A stretch of 39,812 bases of DNA, from assembly GCA_020249145.1 (NCBI GenBank), contig JADCGF010000042.1, positions 1 through 39,812 on the forward strand. The letters are read 5' to 3'. The first letter of the stretch is position 1; the number at the start of each line of letters is the position of its first letter. This document shows, in pieces, positions 30,401-39,812 of this stretch. A program made the position numbers and the translations under genes. The notes beneath the pieces were generated by a model that made no database searches, was not told the DNA's origin, and worked only from the letters and a program-made list of their open reading frames with translations. Source of the stretch: Roseomonas sp. Its GTDB lineage: Bacteria > Pseudomonadota > Alphaproteobacteria > Acetobacterales > Acetobacteraceae.

Positions 30401-30958
30401 TTACCCCTCGGCCTTCGCCACCACCACCATCGCGGGCTTCAGCAGCCGGCCATTGAGCGTCCAGGCCGAAGTCCAGCCATGCAGCACCGTCCCCGGCGCC
30501 ACACCTGCCGGCGCGGGCTGTTCCGCCATGGCCTGGTGCTTTTCCGGGTCAAAGGGCTGGCCCTTGGGGTCGTGGCGCTGCACGCCATTCCGTTCAAGAA
30601 TGCCCTGGAAGGACCGCTCCACCCCCTCAAACCCGGCGCGGAGCTTGGTCAGCAGATCGGGCTCATCCTCGGCAGCCGGCGGCAGGGCTTCGATCCCGCG
30701 GCGCAGGTTCTCCGCTGCCTCCACCACATCGCTTGCGAATTTCTGCGTGGCATAGGCCCGCGCATCGGCTACTTCGCGCTGCGTGCGGGCGCGCAGGTTT
30801 TGCATCTCGGCTTCTGAGCGCAGCCATTTGTCGCGCAGCGCCTCCATCTCCTGCGCCAGCATGAAAAGACGCTCCTCGGCGGTCAGCGCCGGGGCTTCGG
30901 GGGCGGGTTCTTGCGCCGCCGCTTGGGGGGCGTTGGGGTCGTTCGTATCGTTCATCAT
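30401..30958 (-). CDS. grpE: GrpE nucleotide exchange factor
   Basis: The protein has 185 residues. GrpE drives ADP release from DnaK. The N-terminus is acidic/Ala-Pro-rich, then a long coiled coil (ALRDKWLRSEAEMQNLRART), a linker and the beta domain. The beta domain shows FDPEKHQAMAEQPAPAGVAP and the TVLHGWTSAWTLNGRLLKPA end typical of GrpE. It stands alone, without dnaK or dnaJ nearby, and is divergent from murJ with a 126-nt shared upstream region. Confidence 0.92.
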   Translation of the reverse strand: MMNDTNDPNAPQAAAQEPAPEAPALTAEERLFMLAQEMEALRDKWLRSEAEMQNLRARTQREVADARAYATQKFASDVVEAAENLRRGIEALPPAAEDEPDLLTKLRAGFEGVERSFQGILERNGVQRHDPKGQPFDPEKHQAMAEQPAPAGVAPGTVLHGWTSAWTLNGRLLKPAMVVVAKAEG

Positions 30959-31084
30959 GGTATCGCGTGGTTACTCGCGGAAGGGTTCGGCACGATGGCC
31001 GGGACAAGCCCTTCACCTAGGCGCACCACGCCTTCAGGACAAGCGCCCTTCCGCTTCGCCGCTGCCCCGCCTACACCCCCTTCC

Positions 31085-32641
31085 ATGCTGCGTTCCGTGC
31101 TCACTATCGGAAGCTGGACCATGGCGAGCCGCATTCTTGGCTTCGCCCGGGACATGCTGATTGCCTCCCGCCTTGGGGCGGGGCCGGTGGCGGATGCGTT
31201 TTTCGTGGCGCTGAAACTGCCCAATCTGTTCCGCCGCCTGTTTGGCGAGGGCGCCTTCAATGCGGCCTTCGTGCCCGCCTTTGCCGGCGTATTGGCCACC
31301 GAAGGCCGCGCCGCAGCCCGCGACATGGCGGAACGCATGGGCACGCTGATGATGCTGTGGCTTTCGCTGCTGACGCTGATCGCGCTGATTTTTATGCCGC
31401 AGGTGATTGGCGTGCTGGCACCCGGCTTTGCCTCTACGCCGGAAAAATTCGCGCTGGCCGTTGAACTCACGCGCATCACATTCTTCTACATGCCGCTGAT
31501 TTGCCTGACGGCGCTGATTTCCGGCGTGCTGAATAGCCTGGAGCGCTTCGCCGCCGCCGCCGCCGCGCCGGTATTCTTCAACCTATTGTTGATGGCGGCC
31601 TTGGTCGGCCTCACGCCCTATCTGCCCACACCTGGCCATGCCCTGGCCTGGGGGGTTTTTGCCGCCGGCGTCGTGCAGCTTGCCATGGTCTGGGTCGCGG
31701 CGCGGCAGGCGGGGATGGCACTGCGCCTTTATCGCCGCCCGGCAATCACGCCGCCCATCCGGCAAGTGCTGCGCCGCATGGTGCCTGGCGTGCTCGGCGC
31801 GGGTGTCACGCAGATCAATCTGGCGGTGGATGTGATTATCGCATCTTTCCTGGTGAGTGGCTCCGTCTCCTACCTCTATTACGCGGATCGCGTGGCGCAG
31901 CTGCCGCTCGGCGTGATTGGCGCTGCACTTGGCACGGCGCTTTTGCCGCTGCTCGCGCGGCATTTGCGCCTGGGGGAAAAGCTTGCCGCGCATCGTGCGC
32001 TTAATCGCGGCATTGAATTGGCGGTGCTGCTGACGCTGCCTTGCGCGGCGGGGCTGGCGGTGGCGGCGGGGCCGATCATCGCGGCCTTGTTCCAGCGCGG
32101 CGCCTTTGATGCGGTGGCAAGCGCGGCTTCGGCTTCGGCGCTGATTGCCTATGCGGTGGGGCTGCCGGCCTTTGTGCTGGTGAAGGTTTTTGCGCCGGCG
32201 TTTTTTGCGCGCGGCGATACCTCGGCCCCGGTGCGGATCGGGATTCTATCTGTTGCAGTCAATCTCGCGCTCAATCTGGCCTTGATGGATGTGCTGGGGC
32301 ATGTCGGCGTTGCCTTGGCGACCAGCATCGCGGCCTGGGTGAATGCCGGGTTGCTGGCCTGGCTGCTGGTCCGCCGAGGCCACATGGTGCTGGACCGGCG
32401 CTGCCGGCGCGTGCTGCCGCGCCTGGTGCTGGCCAGTGCCATCATGGCAGCGCTGGTGTTTGGCGTTGGGCTGGCACTGCCGGGGCTTGGGGCGGTGCTG
32501 CGTGCGGGGCTGATGATCCTGGTCGGCATGGCCGCCTTTACCTTGGCGGGGATGGCCTTGGGCGCCTCCCATCCGCGCGATGTGCTCCGCCAATTGCGCC
32601 GCCGCACCCCCCGTGGCGCAAGCCCTGCCAATCCTGCATGA
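31085..32641 (+). CDS. murJ: Lipid II flippase MurJ
   Basis: The protein has 518 residues from the ATG at 31085; the open frame upstream overlaps grpE in antisense. MurJ flips lipid II across the inner membrane for peptidoglycan synthesis. The start MLRSVLTIGSWTMASRILGF and the RLFGEGAFNAAFVPAF block are hallmarks. It has many hydrophobic transmembrane segments (about 14). The MFS gene follows 27 nt later on the same strand. Confidence 0.93.
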   Translation: MLRSVLTIGSWTMASRILGFARDMLIASRLGAGPVADAFFVALKLPNLFRRLFGEGAFNAAFVPAFAGVLATEGRAAARDMAERMGTLMMLWLSLLTLIALIFMPQVIGVLAPGFASTPEKFALAVELTRITFFYMPLICLTALISGVLNSLERFAAAAAAPVFFNLLLMAALVGLTPYLPTPGHALAWGVFAAGVVQLAMVWVAARQAGMALRLYRRPAITPPIRQVLRRMVPGVLGAGVTQINLAVDVIIASFLVSGSVSYLYYADRVAQLPLGVIGAALGTALLPLLARHLRLGEKLAAHRALNRGIELAVLLTLPCAAGLAVAAGPIIAALFQRGAFDAVASAASASALIAYAVGLPAFVLVKVFAPAFFARGDTSAPVRIGILSVAVNLALNLALMDVLGHVGVALATSIAAWVNAGLLAWLLVRRGHMVLDRRCRRVLPRLVLASAIMAALVFGVGLALPGLGAVLRAGLMILVGMAAFTLAGMALGASHPRDVLRQLRRRTPRGASPANPA

Positions 32642-32668
32642 TGCCTATAGTTTTTGGGGGATAGGCGC

Positions 32669-33877
32669 ATGGATGCGGCCAGACGGCAGGTGGTTCTGAT
32701 CAATGCCGCGCATAGTTTCACCCATTACAGCCTGCTGATCCTGGCGACCGCCGTTCTCGCCATGATGCAGCAGGATGCCGAGCTTTTCGGCGGGGATTAC
32801 GGGCCCATCCTTGCTCTCGGCACCACCATGTTCGTGATTTACGGGCTTTGCGCTTTGCCCATGGGATGGCTTGCGGATCGCTTCGGGCGGCGCTTTTTGA
32901 TGGTGGCCTTCTTCATGGGCTCTGGCGCCTTCATGGTGGCGGCGGGGTTTGCGCCATCACCCATGATCCTTGCCATCACGCTTGGCGCCATGGGGGCTTT
33001 TGTCGCGATTTATCACCCGATCGGCACCGCGATTCTGGTGGAAGCCGCTGGCGAGAAAGTGGGCCGCGCCATGGGGATCAATGGCGTTTTCGGCAATTTG
33101 GGCGTGGCAACCGCGCCGGTGCTGACCGCCTTCATCGCCGCCGATGTCGGCTGGCGCTGGGCCTTCATTATCCCCGGTATCGCCTGCATCATTGCGGGGT
33201 TCTTTTACTGGCGCGAGCCACCCTTTGATTCGGAACGCATCCAGGCCGGCGGCAAGCCTTTCCCTGAGATCCCGCCCGCCTTGGTGCGTCGCGCGGTGAT
33301 CATTCTGCTCGCCATCGCAACCGTTTCTGGCCTGGTGTTCAACGCCTATACGCTGCTGATCCCGAAGCTGATGCAGGAACGCTTGGCCGGCAGCCCGGAA
33401 TTGCTGCCGATTGTGGGCCTGCTTTCCTTCCTGGCGACGATTTGCGGCGGTGTCGCGCAATTCAGCGTGGGGCGCATGATTGACCGGCACACACTCAAAA
33501 CCGTGTTCATGCCGCTGGCGATTCTTGTGGTGCCGGGGTTATTCGCGCTGGCCTTTCTGGATGGCTGGGTGGTGCTGCCCTTGGCTGGGCTGGTTGCGGC
33601 CTGCATCTTCGGCCAGGTGACGGTGAATGAGACGATGACAGCGCGGTATGTTGCCCCCGCCTTGCGCGCGAAGCTTTATTCCATCCGCTTTACGGTTGGG
33701 TTTTTGGGCGCGGCGATAGCATCACCGCTCATTGCCTTTTTGCATGAAGCGACGGGATCGCTCGCGCTTTCCATGCTGGTGCTGGGCGGGGTTGCCTGCG
33801 TGACACTCGCCTGCGCCATGCTGTTTCCGAACCGCAAGGAAGAATTGCAGCCGGAACTATGGAGTAAAGCGAGGTAG
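32669..33877 (+). CDS. MFS transporter
   Basis: The protein has 402 residues from the ATG at 32669 with TTGGGGGA upstream. It has twelve hydrophobic segments. The loop between helices 2 and 3 has GWLADRFGRRF, the major-facilitator signature (G-x-L-a-D-r-x-G-r-r). The N-terminus HSFTHYSLLILATAVLAMM and helix 4 region AIYHPIGTAILVEAAG resemble Fsr-like or related drug exporters. The substrate is unknown. It ends 2 nt from the convergent tyrS gene. Confidence 0.8.
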   Translation: MDAARRQVVLINAAHSFTHYSLLILATAVLAMMQQDAELFGGDYGPILALGTTMFVIYGLCALPMGWLADRFGRRFLMVAFFMGSGAFMVAAGFAPSPMILAITLGAMGAFVAIYHPIGTAILVEAAGEKVGRAMGINGVFGNLGVATAPVLTAFIAADVGWRWAFIIPGIACIIAGFFYWREPPFDSERIQAGGKPFPEIPPALVRRAVIILLAIATVSGLVFNAYTLLIPKLMQERLAGSPELLPIVGLLSFLATICGGVAQFSVGRMIDRHTLKTVFMPLAILVVPGLFALAFLDGWVVLPLAGLVAACIFGQVTVNETMTARYVAPALRAKLYSIRFTVGFLGAAIASPLIAFLHEATGSLALSMLVLGGVACVTLACAMLFPNRKEELQPELWSKAR

Positions 33878-33879
33878 AA

Positions 33880-35115
33880 TCAGGCAGGCTTCAGCAAAAC
33901 ATGACGCTTCTTGCCGATTGAAAGCCTGATCACGCCATCCTGCACATCCGCTTCCGCCAACACGCGATCAATCGCGGCAACAGGTTCATTATTGGCGTAA
34001 ATGCCGCCATTGGCGATCAGGCGTCGCGCTTCCCCTTTGCTGGGCACCAGCTTGTGTTCCACCAGCACGTCAACAATACTGGCCGGCAGGGCTGAAACCA
34101 CGGTCGGCAAGCTTGCCGCATTCAGCCCTTCCTCAAAAGCCTTGCGCGCGGTCTCGGCTGCCGCTTCCGCGGCGGCGCGGCCATGCAGCAAAGCGCAGGC
34201 TTCGGTCGCCAGGGCCTTCTTCGCCTCATTTATTTCGGCGCCTTGCAGCGCGGCGTAGCGGGCGATTTCATTCATGGGCAATTCAGTGAACAACCCCATG
34301 AAGCGCGCCACATCGGCATCTTCGGTATTGCGCCAGAATTGCCAGTAATCATAAGGCGAAACGCGATCAGCATTGAGCCAGACAGCACCCTTCGCTGTCT
34401 TGCCCATCTTCGCCCCTGATGCGGTGGTGATCAGTGGCGTGGTCAGGCCAAAGGCCTCAGCCTGGTCCATGCGCCGGATCAAATCCGTGCCCATGACGAT
34501 ATTGCCCCATTGGTCGGACCCGCCCATTTGCAGCACCACACCATGGCGGCGGCGCAGTTCCAGGAAGTCATAGGCCTGAAGCAGCATGTAGTTGAATTCA
34601 AGGAAGGTCAGCGGCTGATCGCGTTCCAGCCTTTGCTTCACGCTTTCCATCGTCAGCATGCGATTGACGCTGAAATGCCGCCCGACATCACGCAGGAAGG
34701 GAATGTAAAGCAGCTTATCAAGCCATTCCGCATTATCCCGCATGATCGCATCGGTCGGGCCATCGCCAAAATTCAGGAAGGCATCAAACACCTTCCGAAT
34801 GCCGGCCTTATTCGTTTCGATCTGCGCATCCGAAAGCAGCGGCCGCGCCTCATCCCGGAAGGAAGGATCGCCCACTTTTGTCGTGCCCCCGCCCATCAGC
34901 ACCACGGGGCGATTGCCGGTGCGCTGCATCAGCCGCAGCAGCATGATCTGCACCAAAGACCCCACATGCAGGCTATCGGCAGTCGCATCAAAGCCGATAT
35001 AGCCAGCCAAGGGTCCGGCCTTAAGCCGCGCCAGAAAGGCGCCTTCTTCGGTGGTTTGGTGAATATAGCCGCGTTCCCGCGCCACATGCAGGAAATCGCT
35101 TCGCGCGCTGTTCAT
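33880..35115 (-). CDS. tyrS: Tyrosyl-tRNA synthetase
   Basis: The protein has 411 residues from the ATG at 35115; the longer frame to 35184 is unlikely. The class I signature HIGH appears as HVGS in [14 protein letters not shown]. The KMSKS loop appears as KMGKT in [31 protein letters not shown] lies between them. The C-terminus has an S4-like RNA-binding domain ([18 protein letters not shown]). It charges tRNA-Tyr. It is divergent from anmK, an arrangement I know from other alphaproteobacteria. Confidence 0.95.
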   Translation of the reverse strand: MNSARSDFLHVARERGYIHQTTEEGAFLARLKAGPLAGYIGFDATADSLHVGSLVQIMLLRLMQRTGNRPVVLMGGGTTKVGDPSFRDEARPLLSDAQIETNKAGIRKVFDAFLNFGDGPTDAIMRDNAEWLDKLLYIPFLRDVGRHFSVNRMLTMESVKQRLERDQPLTFLEFNYMLLQAYDFLELRRRHGVVLQMGGSDQWGNIVMGTDLIRRMDQAEAFGLTTPLITTASGAKMGKTAKGAVWLNADRVSPYDYWQFWRNTEDADVARFMGLFTELPMNEIARYAALQGAEINEAKKALATEACALLHGRAAAEAAAETARKAFEEGLNAASLPTVVSALPASIVDVLVEHKLVPSKGEARRLIANGGIYANNEPVAAIDRVLAEADVQDGVIRLSIGKKRHVLLKPA

Positions 35116-35193
35116 GATGCTATCCGGTTTCTCGAAACTCAACGCTATCGGGGGCTTCCACCGACAGGCGGGCGGGGGTAGCACGTCCCCATC

Positions 35194-36291
35194 ATGCTGA
35201 GAACCATCGGCCTTATGAGTGGCACGTCACTGGATGGCGTGGATGCTGCCTATCTGGAAACGGATGGAGAGGTGATTGCGCGCTTCGGCCCGCGTCAGAC
35301 CCTGCCCTATGATCCTTCCTTACGCCGCGCGCTGCGCGCCCTGCTGGACCGTGCCGAGAGTCTTTCCCCCGATGATCCAGCATTGCTGGACGCGACGCGC
35401 CGCCTGACCGAACGCCATGCGGAAGCGGTGGAGGCGATTGGTCTGCCGGCAGATTTGGTCGGCTTTCACGGTCAAACCATCCTGCATCGCCCCGCCGCCC
35501 CGGGGCGCGCTGGCACCCCCTTCACCTGGCAGATCGGCGATGCCGCGATGCTGGCGCGCCGCACGGGCATGAGTGTTGCGTATGATTTCCGCAGCGCCGA
35601 TGTCGCCGCCGGCGGCCAGGGCGCGCCTTTGGTGCCGGTATTCCATCGCGCGCTGGCCGCGCCCTTGCCGAAGCCGCTCGCCATTCTGAACCTGGGGGGC
35701 GTCGGCAATGTCACCTGGCTTGGGCCGGATGGGGAAATGCTCGCCTTCGATACCGGGCCGGCCAATGGGCCTTTGGATGATTGGGCGCGCCAGCATACCG
35801 GCAAGGATTATGACGCCGCAGGCAAACTCGCTTTGGCGGGCCAGGCGGATGGCGCCGTGCTGGGGCGGCTGATGGCGCACTCCTATCTGGCCGCGCCGCC
35901 GCCGAAATCGCTCGACCGGCTGGATTTCGACCGTGCCTTGCGAGAGGCCGGGGCGGGCAGCCTTTCCGCCGCCGATGGCGCGGCGACTTTGGTTGCGTTT
36001 TGCGCGGTTTGCGTTGCCGCCGCCGCACGGCATTTCCCTGAACCGCCGATGCAATGGCTGGTGGCGGGTGGCGGGCGGCGCAACCCTGCGCTGATGAAGG
36101 CTTTGGGCGGCGCCTTGGAAGAACCTGTCCGGCCGGCGGAGGTCGCGGGTTGGGATGGCGATTCGCTGGAAGCCCAGGCTTTCGGTGTTCTGGCGGCCCG
36201 AGTCGCACGCGGCCTGCCGCTCAGCTTCCCCGGCACCACCGGCGCGCCCCGCCCACTCACGGGCGGGCGGATTATCGGCGCGCTGTTGTAG
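35194..36291 (+). CDS. anmK: Anhydro-N-acetylmuramic acid kinase
   Basis: The protein has 365 residues. It opens and phosphorylates 1,6-anhydro-MurNAc in cell-wall recycling. The N-terminal phosphate-binding loop is [15 protein letters not shown]. Further family blocks are [36 protein letters not shown] and [13 protein letters not shown]. The length fits the family. It is divergent from tyrS across a 78-nt region that holds both promoters. Confidence 0.93.
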   Translation: MLRTIGLMSGTSLDGVDAAYLETDGEVIARFGPRQTLPYDPSLRRALRALLDRAESLSPDDPALLDATRRLTERHAEAVEAIGLPADLVGFHGQTILHRPAAPGRAGTPFTWQIGDAAMLARRTGMSVAYDFRSADVAAGGQGAPLVPVFHRALAAPLPKPLAILNLGGVGNVTWLGPDGEMLAFDTGPANGPLDDWARQHTGKDYDAAGKLALAGQADGAVLGRLMAHSYLAAPPPKSLDRLDFDRALREAGAGSLSAADGAATLVAFCAVCVAAAARHFPEPPMQWLVAGGGRRNPALMKALGGALEEPVRPAEVAGWDGDSLEAQAFGVLAARVARGLPLSFPGTTGAPRPLTGGRIIGALL

Positions 36292-36340
36292 ATTTACCTA
36301 ACGGCCTTGCCTGCGCATCCAGGCGCATTACCTGGGTGGC

Positions 36341-36703
36341 ATGTCCCCTGCCCAGGTTACTGTTTGGTTCGATGGCGCCTGCCCGCTGTGTCTGCGCGAA
36401 ATTGCGTTGATGCGCCGGCTGGATCGGCGGCGCGCGATTGCCTTCATTGATATCGGCGCTGAGGGCGCGGCTTGTCCGATTAATCCCGCGCTACTGCTGG
36501 CGCGCTTTCATGCGCGCGAAGCGGATGGCCCTTTGCTGGATGGTGCGGCGGCCTTCGCCGCCATGTGGCGCGCCATTCCAGTGCTCCGCCCGCTTGGCCA
36601 GGCCGCGCGCTTGCCGCCCTTGCTATGGGTATTGGAACGCGCCTATCGCGGTTTTCTGCGCATCCGCCCGCGCTTGCAGGTCTGGGCAGTAGCGCGAGGG
36701 TAA
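36341..36703 (+). CDS. DUF393 (DCC-family) thiol-disulfide oxidoreductase-like protein
   Basis: The protein has 120 residues. The N-terminal VWFDGACPLCLREIALMRRL contains the CxxC motif of the DCC/DUF393 family. The rest is compatible with a short thioredoxin-like fold. The C-terminal helix is basic. The physiological partner is not known. It follows anmK by 49 nt and is convergent with the DUF192 gene. Confidence 0.8.
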   Translation: MSPAQVTVWFDGACPLCLREIALMRRLDRRRAIAFIDIGAEGAACPINPALLLARFHAREADGPLLDGAAAFAAMWRAIPVLRPLGQAARLPPLLWVLERAYRGFLRIRPRLQVWAVARG

Positions 36704-36732
36704 ACCTTCATCCAGCCTGCTTTGCTGGGCCT

Positions 36733-37233
36733 TTAGGGGGCCGTCCCAAATATCCGATGCAGCACGCGGTCCCCAACCCGGATATTGAGCCGCTCAGCCG
36801 TGCCGGCGGCCAATTCCAGCGTGGCGCGCACCGGGCCATTGCTGGAAACCGTGGCAAGCGAATGGGGCACGGTGCGCTCCGCAATCCGATGCACCCGCCC
36901 ATCAGCGGCGATGAACACCATGTCCAATGACGTGATGGTATTGCGCATCCACATGGAACTTTCGCGCGGGGCGCCCCAATCGAATAGCATCCCCTCATCC
37001 GGCTTAACTTCCGGGCGGAACATCAGGCCGATCATTTGCTGTTCGGGTTGCACAGCCATTTCCACCGTGAAGGCCAGCCGGCGGCCATCGCGGGTTTCAA
37101 AAATCAGCGGCTCAGTTGGCAAGCGCGGCTGAGGGCGATCCACCCCCGGTTGCGCCAGGGCGGCCCAGGGGGTGGCCAGTGGCAGCAGGGCGCCAAGCGC
37201 CAGCAGGGAACGTCTTTGCATAAGGGGCTTCAT
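36733..37233 (-). CDS. Exported DUF192 protein
   Basis: The protein has 166 residues. It has a twin-arginine-like signal (QRRSLLALGALLPLATP) with probable cleavage near ALAQ. The mature part shows QQMIGLMFRPEV, the GMLFDW block, then MWMRNTITSLDMVFI and RVHRIAERTVPHS, all hallmarks of DUF192, a small barrel family of unknown function. An internal Met at residue 5 is a possible start. It overlaps the upstream histone deacetylase-like gene by 4 nt and is co-translated. Confidence 0.85.
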   Translation of the reverse strand: MKPLMQRRSLLALGALLPLATPWAALAQPGVDRPQPRLPTEPLIFETRDGRRLAFTVEMAVQPEQQMIGLMFRPEVKPDEGMLFDWGAPRESSMWMRNTITSLDMVFIAADGRVHRIAERTVPHSLATVSSNGPVRATLELAAGTAERLNIRVGDRVLHRIFGTAP

Positions 37234-38348
37234 GACACGGGACCAGCTGGCGCCTCAAGCGTTGCTGCCGCAGCACGGCGCACCACCGCGCGCACGACAC
37301 CCGGGCGCGGCGGATCGGCAAGGGTGGTGAACCAATGCTCCGGCGGGTTGCGCCCGGCGGCGCGATGGTAGCTTAAGCTCCGCAGCACGGTCTCGGCCGC
37401 TTGGGGTAGGCGTTCGGGCAGAGCATGACCATTCAGCGCCCCCCAAACCCCGGCCCAGCAACGCGCCACGCTCCAGGGATTATAGCCACCGCCACCCAGC
37501 ACGATCAGCCGCGGCGCCAAGCCCATGAGTGCGGCCACCACCGCGCGATGCGCATTATTGGAAAGCGCGAGGCGCGATAGCGGGTCTTCTTCCAAGGCAT
37601 CGGCGCCGCACTGCAGCATGATGGCGGCAGGCCGCAGGCGCCGTGCGATGGGCAGGATCGCTTCATGCAGCACCCAGGCCATTTCACTGTCATTGAAGCC
37701 GGTCGGCACCGGGATATTGGCCGCATGACCGCCCGCCCTGTCGCCAATGCCGCCGCTGAAAGGCCAGCGCCCATCCTCATGCACGGAAAGCGTGAAGACA
37801 TGCGGGTCGTCATGGAAGGCATCCTGCACGCCGTCACCGTGATGGGCGTCAATATCCACATAAAGCAGCGGCCACAGCCCCTGATCGCGCCAGGCCAACA
37901 ACCCTAGCACCGCATCATTCACATAACAAAAGCCGGAAGCACGATCCGCCCGACCATGATGCGTACCGCCACCTGGCACATGCACAACCCCACCTGATGC
38001 GGTCAGCCTTGCCGCCAGCAGCACACCCCCCGCGCTGGTAGCAGGGCGGCGGAAGACTTCGCGGTAGACTGGGTTGCCATCGGCGCCGATGCGGAAACGC
38101 TCCCGATCCTCGGCGCTGACGCTTTGCATCTCCTCAGCGCGCATCAGGGCCGCGATGTAATCGGCGTGATGGAAGCGTTGCAGTTGTTCCGCGGAAGCGC
38201 GCGGGCTTTCATGATATTGATCGGGCGTCACCCAACCGAGCGCGCGGATCAGATCAAGCGTGGTTGAAACCCGCGGAATCGCCAGCGGATGCTTCGGCCC
38301 ATAGGTGGAGCCGCGATAGATTTCCGATCCGATCAGCAAAGGCCGCAT
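37230..38348 (-). CDS. Histone deacetylase-family amidohydrolase (AcuC-like)
   Basis: The protein has 372 residues. The zinc site is visible in YVDIDAHHGDGVQDAF, with HVPGGGTHHGRADRASGFCY as the preceding catalytic His block, and the glycine-rich LGGGGYNP near the C-terminus. Bacterial members deacetylate acetyl-CoA synthetase or polyamines, so this would act on acetylated proteins or small molecules. The start is ATG 38348. It is first in a two-gene operon with the DUF192 gene. Confidence 0.9.
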   Translation of the reverse strand: MRPLLIGSEIYRGSTYGPKHPLAIPRVSTTLDLIRALGWVTPDQYHESPRASAEQLQRFHHADYIAALMRAEEMQSVSAEDRERFRIGADGNPVYREVFRRPATSAGGVLLAARLTASGGVVHVPGGGTHHGRADRASGFCYVNDAVLGLLAWRDQGLWPLLYVDIDAHHGDGVQDAFHDDPHVFTLSVHEDGRWPFSGGIGDRAGGHAANIPVPTGFNDSEMAWVLHEAILPIARRLRPAAIMLQCGADALEEDPLSRLALSNNAHRAVVAALMGLAPRLIVLGGGGYNPWSVARCWAGVWGALNGHALPERLPQAAETVLRSLSYHRAAGRNPPEHWFTTLADPPRPGVVRAVVRRAAAATLEAPAGPVS

Positions 38349-38402
38349 GGATCACTGCAATGACCGACTGATCAGCCGCTGACAAGCCTTGGATGGTACA
38401 AC

Positions 38403-38437
38403 AAAAAAGGCCGCCGCCCTATCCGGGGTCAGCGGCC
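38403..38437 (-). terminator. Rho-independent terminator after the OmpA-family gene
   Basis: On the minus strand GGCCGC (from 38437) pairs with GCGGCC (ending 38409), enclosing ACCC and GGG, which add to the stem. A T-run follows (AAAAAA at 38403-38408 on the plus strand). It lies 20 nt after the stop of the OmpA-family gene. On the other strand a short TTTT follows, so it may be bidirectional. Confidence 0.85.
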
Positions 38438-38457
38438 TTTTGCCGTGCACCGAAAGC

Positions 38458-39522
38458 CTATTTCAGGATGATTTCCACGCGACGGTTCTGCGGTTCACGC
38501 ACACCATCGGCGGTCGGCACCAGGTTGTTTTCCTCGCCAAAGCCACGCGTGACGATTTCATTGCGCGGCACGCCACGGCGCACCAGCTCGGCGGCCACCG
38601 CATTGGCGCGACGGATCGAAAGCTGCACGTTGTAGTCGGCAGGACCGGAGCGGTCAGTGAAGCCATTCACTTCAATGCGGGTCACACCCTGACCGCGCGC
38701 GGAAGCCGCCTCACCAATGATCTGGCGGGCGCGATCCGTCAGGTCTGCCTTGCTCCAATCGAAGAAGACCAGGAAGGTGCGCGCGCTGGCCACCGGGGCA
38801 GCAGCGGCGGCAACAGCGGGTGCAGGGTTGAAGGCGTAGCGGAGCCCCAAAAGAACCGCGTGATAGGAAAACATGGTATTGTTAATGGTGCTTCTGCCAG
38901 AAGCTGAATCAGAAAACGTGATTTCGGGCCCATTATCTATATCGGTCATGAAGTAACGATATTCCGTCGTGAGCGCCAAGCCCGGGACCGAGGCAATTGG
39001 GAAGGACAAACCAGCAATGATCTGATAGGCCAACCTTCCACCATCGCCATCCGACGTGATGTTGGTGGTTGATTTGCTCAGGCGAACATTGTCGGTGATT
39101 CCGATGTGATAACCAAGGCCGACACCGACGTAAGGCACAATTGCCCGAGTATCGAGGCCAATGAGCCTGAGGTCGAGGTCATAAAGAACATTCGCCATAA
39201 GGGCGACCGATTGGTACCGGCCACTGCCATTCGCAGCTGAACCTGCAACATTGGACGAATCCACTTCACTGCTGTTGAACGAGCCCTCAATCTCAACCCG
39301 AAAGCCATTGCCGAAGCCATGACCCAAACTGAGAAGGCCAACAGCACCGGTGGAGAAATCCACCGAATAACTGCTAGGGCCTGCCAAACCTTTATCCTTT
39401 TCCTGCCAAATCGCGCCGACGGCGCCGCCCAGATAGACCCCCTGGATATTCTGGGCGGAGGCGCCTTGCGAGAGCAATGCAAGCGCCGACGCGCCAAAAA
39501 GATATCTGGAAAACCGAAGCAT
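38458..39522 (-). CDS. OmpA-family outer-membrane protein
   Basis: The protein has 354 residues. It has a signal peptide (MLRFSRYLFGASALALLSQG, cleavage near ASA-QN). The mature N-terminal part of about 210 residues shows alternating polar/hydrophobic strands with glycine-rich turns, consistent with an eight-stranded barrel. An Ala/Pro hinge (about 235-245) leads to the peptidoglycan-binding OmpA-C domain (VNGFTDRSGPADYNVQLSIRR, then VTRGFGEENNLVP and QNRRVEIILK). It anchors the outer membrane to the wall. Its 5' region is close to an insertion sequence. Confidence 0.92.
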   Translation of the reverse strand: MLRFSRYLFGASALALLSQGASAQNIQGVYLGGAVGAIWQEKDKGLAGPSSYSVDFSTGAVGLLSLGHGFGNGFRVEIEGSFNSSEVDSSNVAGSAANGSGRYQSVALMANVLYDLDLRLIGLDTRAIVPYVGVGLGYHIGITDNVRLSKSTTNITSDGDGGRLAYQIIAGLSFPIASVPGLALTTEYRYFMTDIDNGPEITFSDSASGRSTINNTMFSYHAVLLGLRYAFNPAPAVAAAAAPVASARTFLVFFDWSKADLTDRARQIIGEAASARGQGVTRIEVNGFTDRSGPADYNVQLSIRRANAVAAELVRRGVPRNEIVTRGFGEENNLVPTADGVREPQNRRVEIILK

Positions 39523-39599
39523 GAGCTACTCCTTGAGGAAATTTTTCGGCAAAAAAAACTGTTGGAGGCAGTCTTAAAGCATCGAAAGCATTTTTTCAA

Positions 39600-39812
39600 G
39601 GAACCTCTAATTCAATATGTCCCCCTTGGCCTGGCACTTGTTTCCTGATTCCCTTCTGCATCGGCCCTTCAAGCGTTGAGCGTGACCTCCATGCGGCAAA
39701 AAAGCTTCTCCAGCCTCGGCTTTGATCGCCCCCACAAGCAGACACCGCGAGAACGCTTCCTGGCTGAGATGGATGCGGTGGTTCCCTGGGCCGCGCTCTC
39801 TGCGCTGATTAA
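39600..39812 (+). mobile_element. Left end of an IS5-type insertion sequence
   Basis: The sequence starting GGAACCTCTAATTCAA near 39600 resembles the terminal inverted repeat of IS5/IS1031-type elements, and the transposase begins 91 nt inside. The other end, its inverted repeat and any target-site duplication lie beyond the window. The exact first base is a best guess. It stands 78 nt upstream of the OmpA-family start codon. Confidence 0.65.
39691..39812 (+). CDS. IS5-family transposase, N-terminal fragment
   Basis: The first 40 codons are visible and the gene continues past the window. The start RQKSFSSLGFDRPHKQTPRE with a later AEMDAVVPWAAL is the pattern of IS5-type transposases. The DDE catalytic residues lie outside the window. 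The frame is open to the last base. Confidence 0.85.
   Translation, partial: MRQKSFSSLGFDRPHKQTPRERFLAEMDAVVPWAALSALI

Noticed and set aside
1..39812. CRISPR array
   Set aside because: Repeats present are short operator-like or iteron-like units without regular spacing or unique spacers, and no cas genes are seen; the Cas4-like nuclease at 10729-11829 is phage recombination machinery.

Overview
The window is high-GC DNA from an alphaproteobacterium. The chromosomal genes on the right (thiE, grpE, murJ, divergent tyrS and anmK, a histone deacetylase-like amidohydrolase, an OmpA porin) suggest Rhodospirillales, perhaps Acetobacteraceae. That placement is inferred from protein character and gene order only; no database was searched.

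Positions 1-15520 hold the early replication and recombination half of a phage-like element, almost entirely on the minus strand. An excisionase-like HTH gene at 15520 opens a tightly packed operon in which most genes overlap by 1-20 nt. Reading leftward it encodes a ParB-like protein, unknown small proteins, a PD-(D/E)XK resolvase-like nuclease, a Sak4-like RecA-fold ATPase with a DUF669 partner, a Cas4-like nuclease, a sigma-region-4 protein, an SF2 helicase, a DUF6511 protein and a large primase-polymerase. Next come a repeat-rich AT-rich gap (candidate origin), two small phage proteins, a PIN-like/DUF433 toxin-antitoxin pair, an array of GGTGCAAAC repeats, two tandem ParB-methyltransferase fusions and a DUF6900 gene whose leader is duplicated at the window edge. 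No capsid, packaging or tail genes are visible; they may lie left of the window.

Positions 15616-29525 are cargo and integration machinery. First is a two-gene module of a QueC-like PP-loop enzyme fused to a winged helix plus a 261-residue helical protein starting Met-Gly. It resembles the QueC-type half of qatABCD or type IV CBASS, but no ATPase, TatD nuclease or nucleotidyltransferase is present. It is the best candidate for an undescribed defence system here. A serine-recombinase cassette follows (small protein, DUF2924, recombinase, ParB-HTH-like protein). Then come a 1371-residue NACHT-type NTPase with a C-terminal PD-(D/E)XK nuclease, a degraded second copy of the recombinase cassette tail, and a restriction-modification pair whose methyltransferase carries zinc-finger insertions. 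The island ends at the 3' side of tRNA-Glu(TTC), a plausible integration site.

Positions 29526-39599 are ordinary chromosome. The right edge (about 39600 to the end) is the left end of an IS5-type insertion sequence lying just upstream of the OmpA-family gene.
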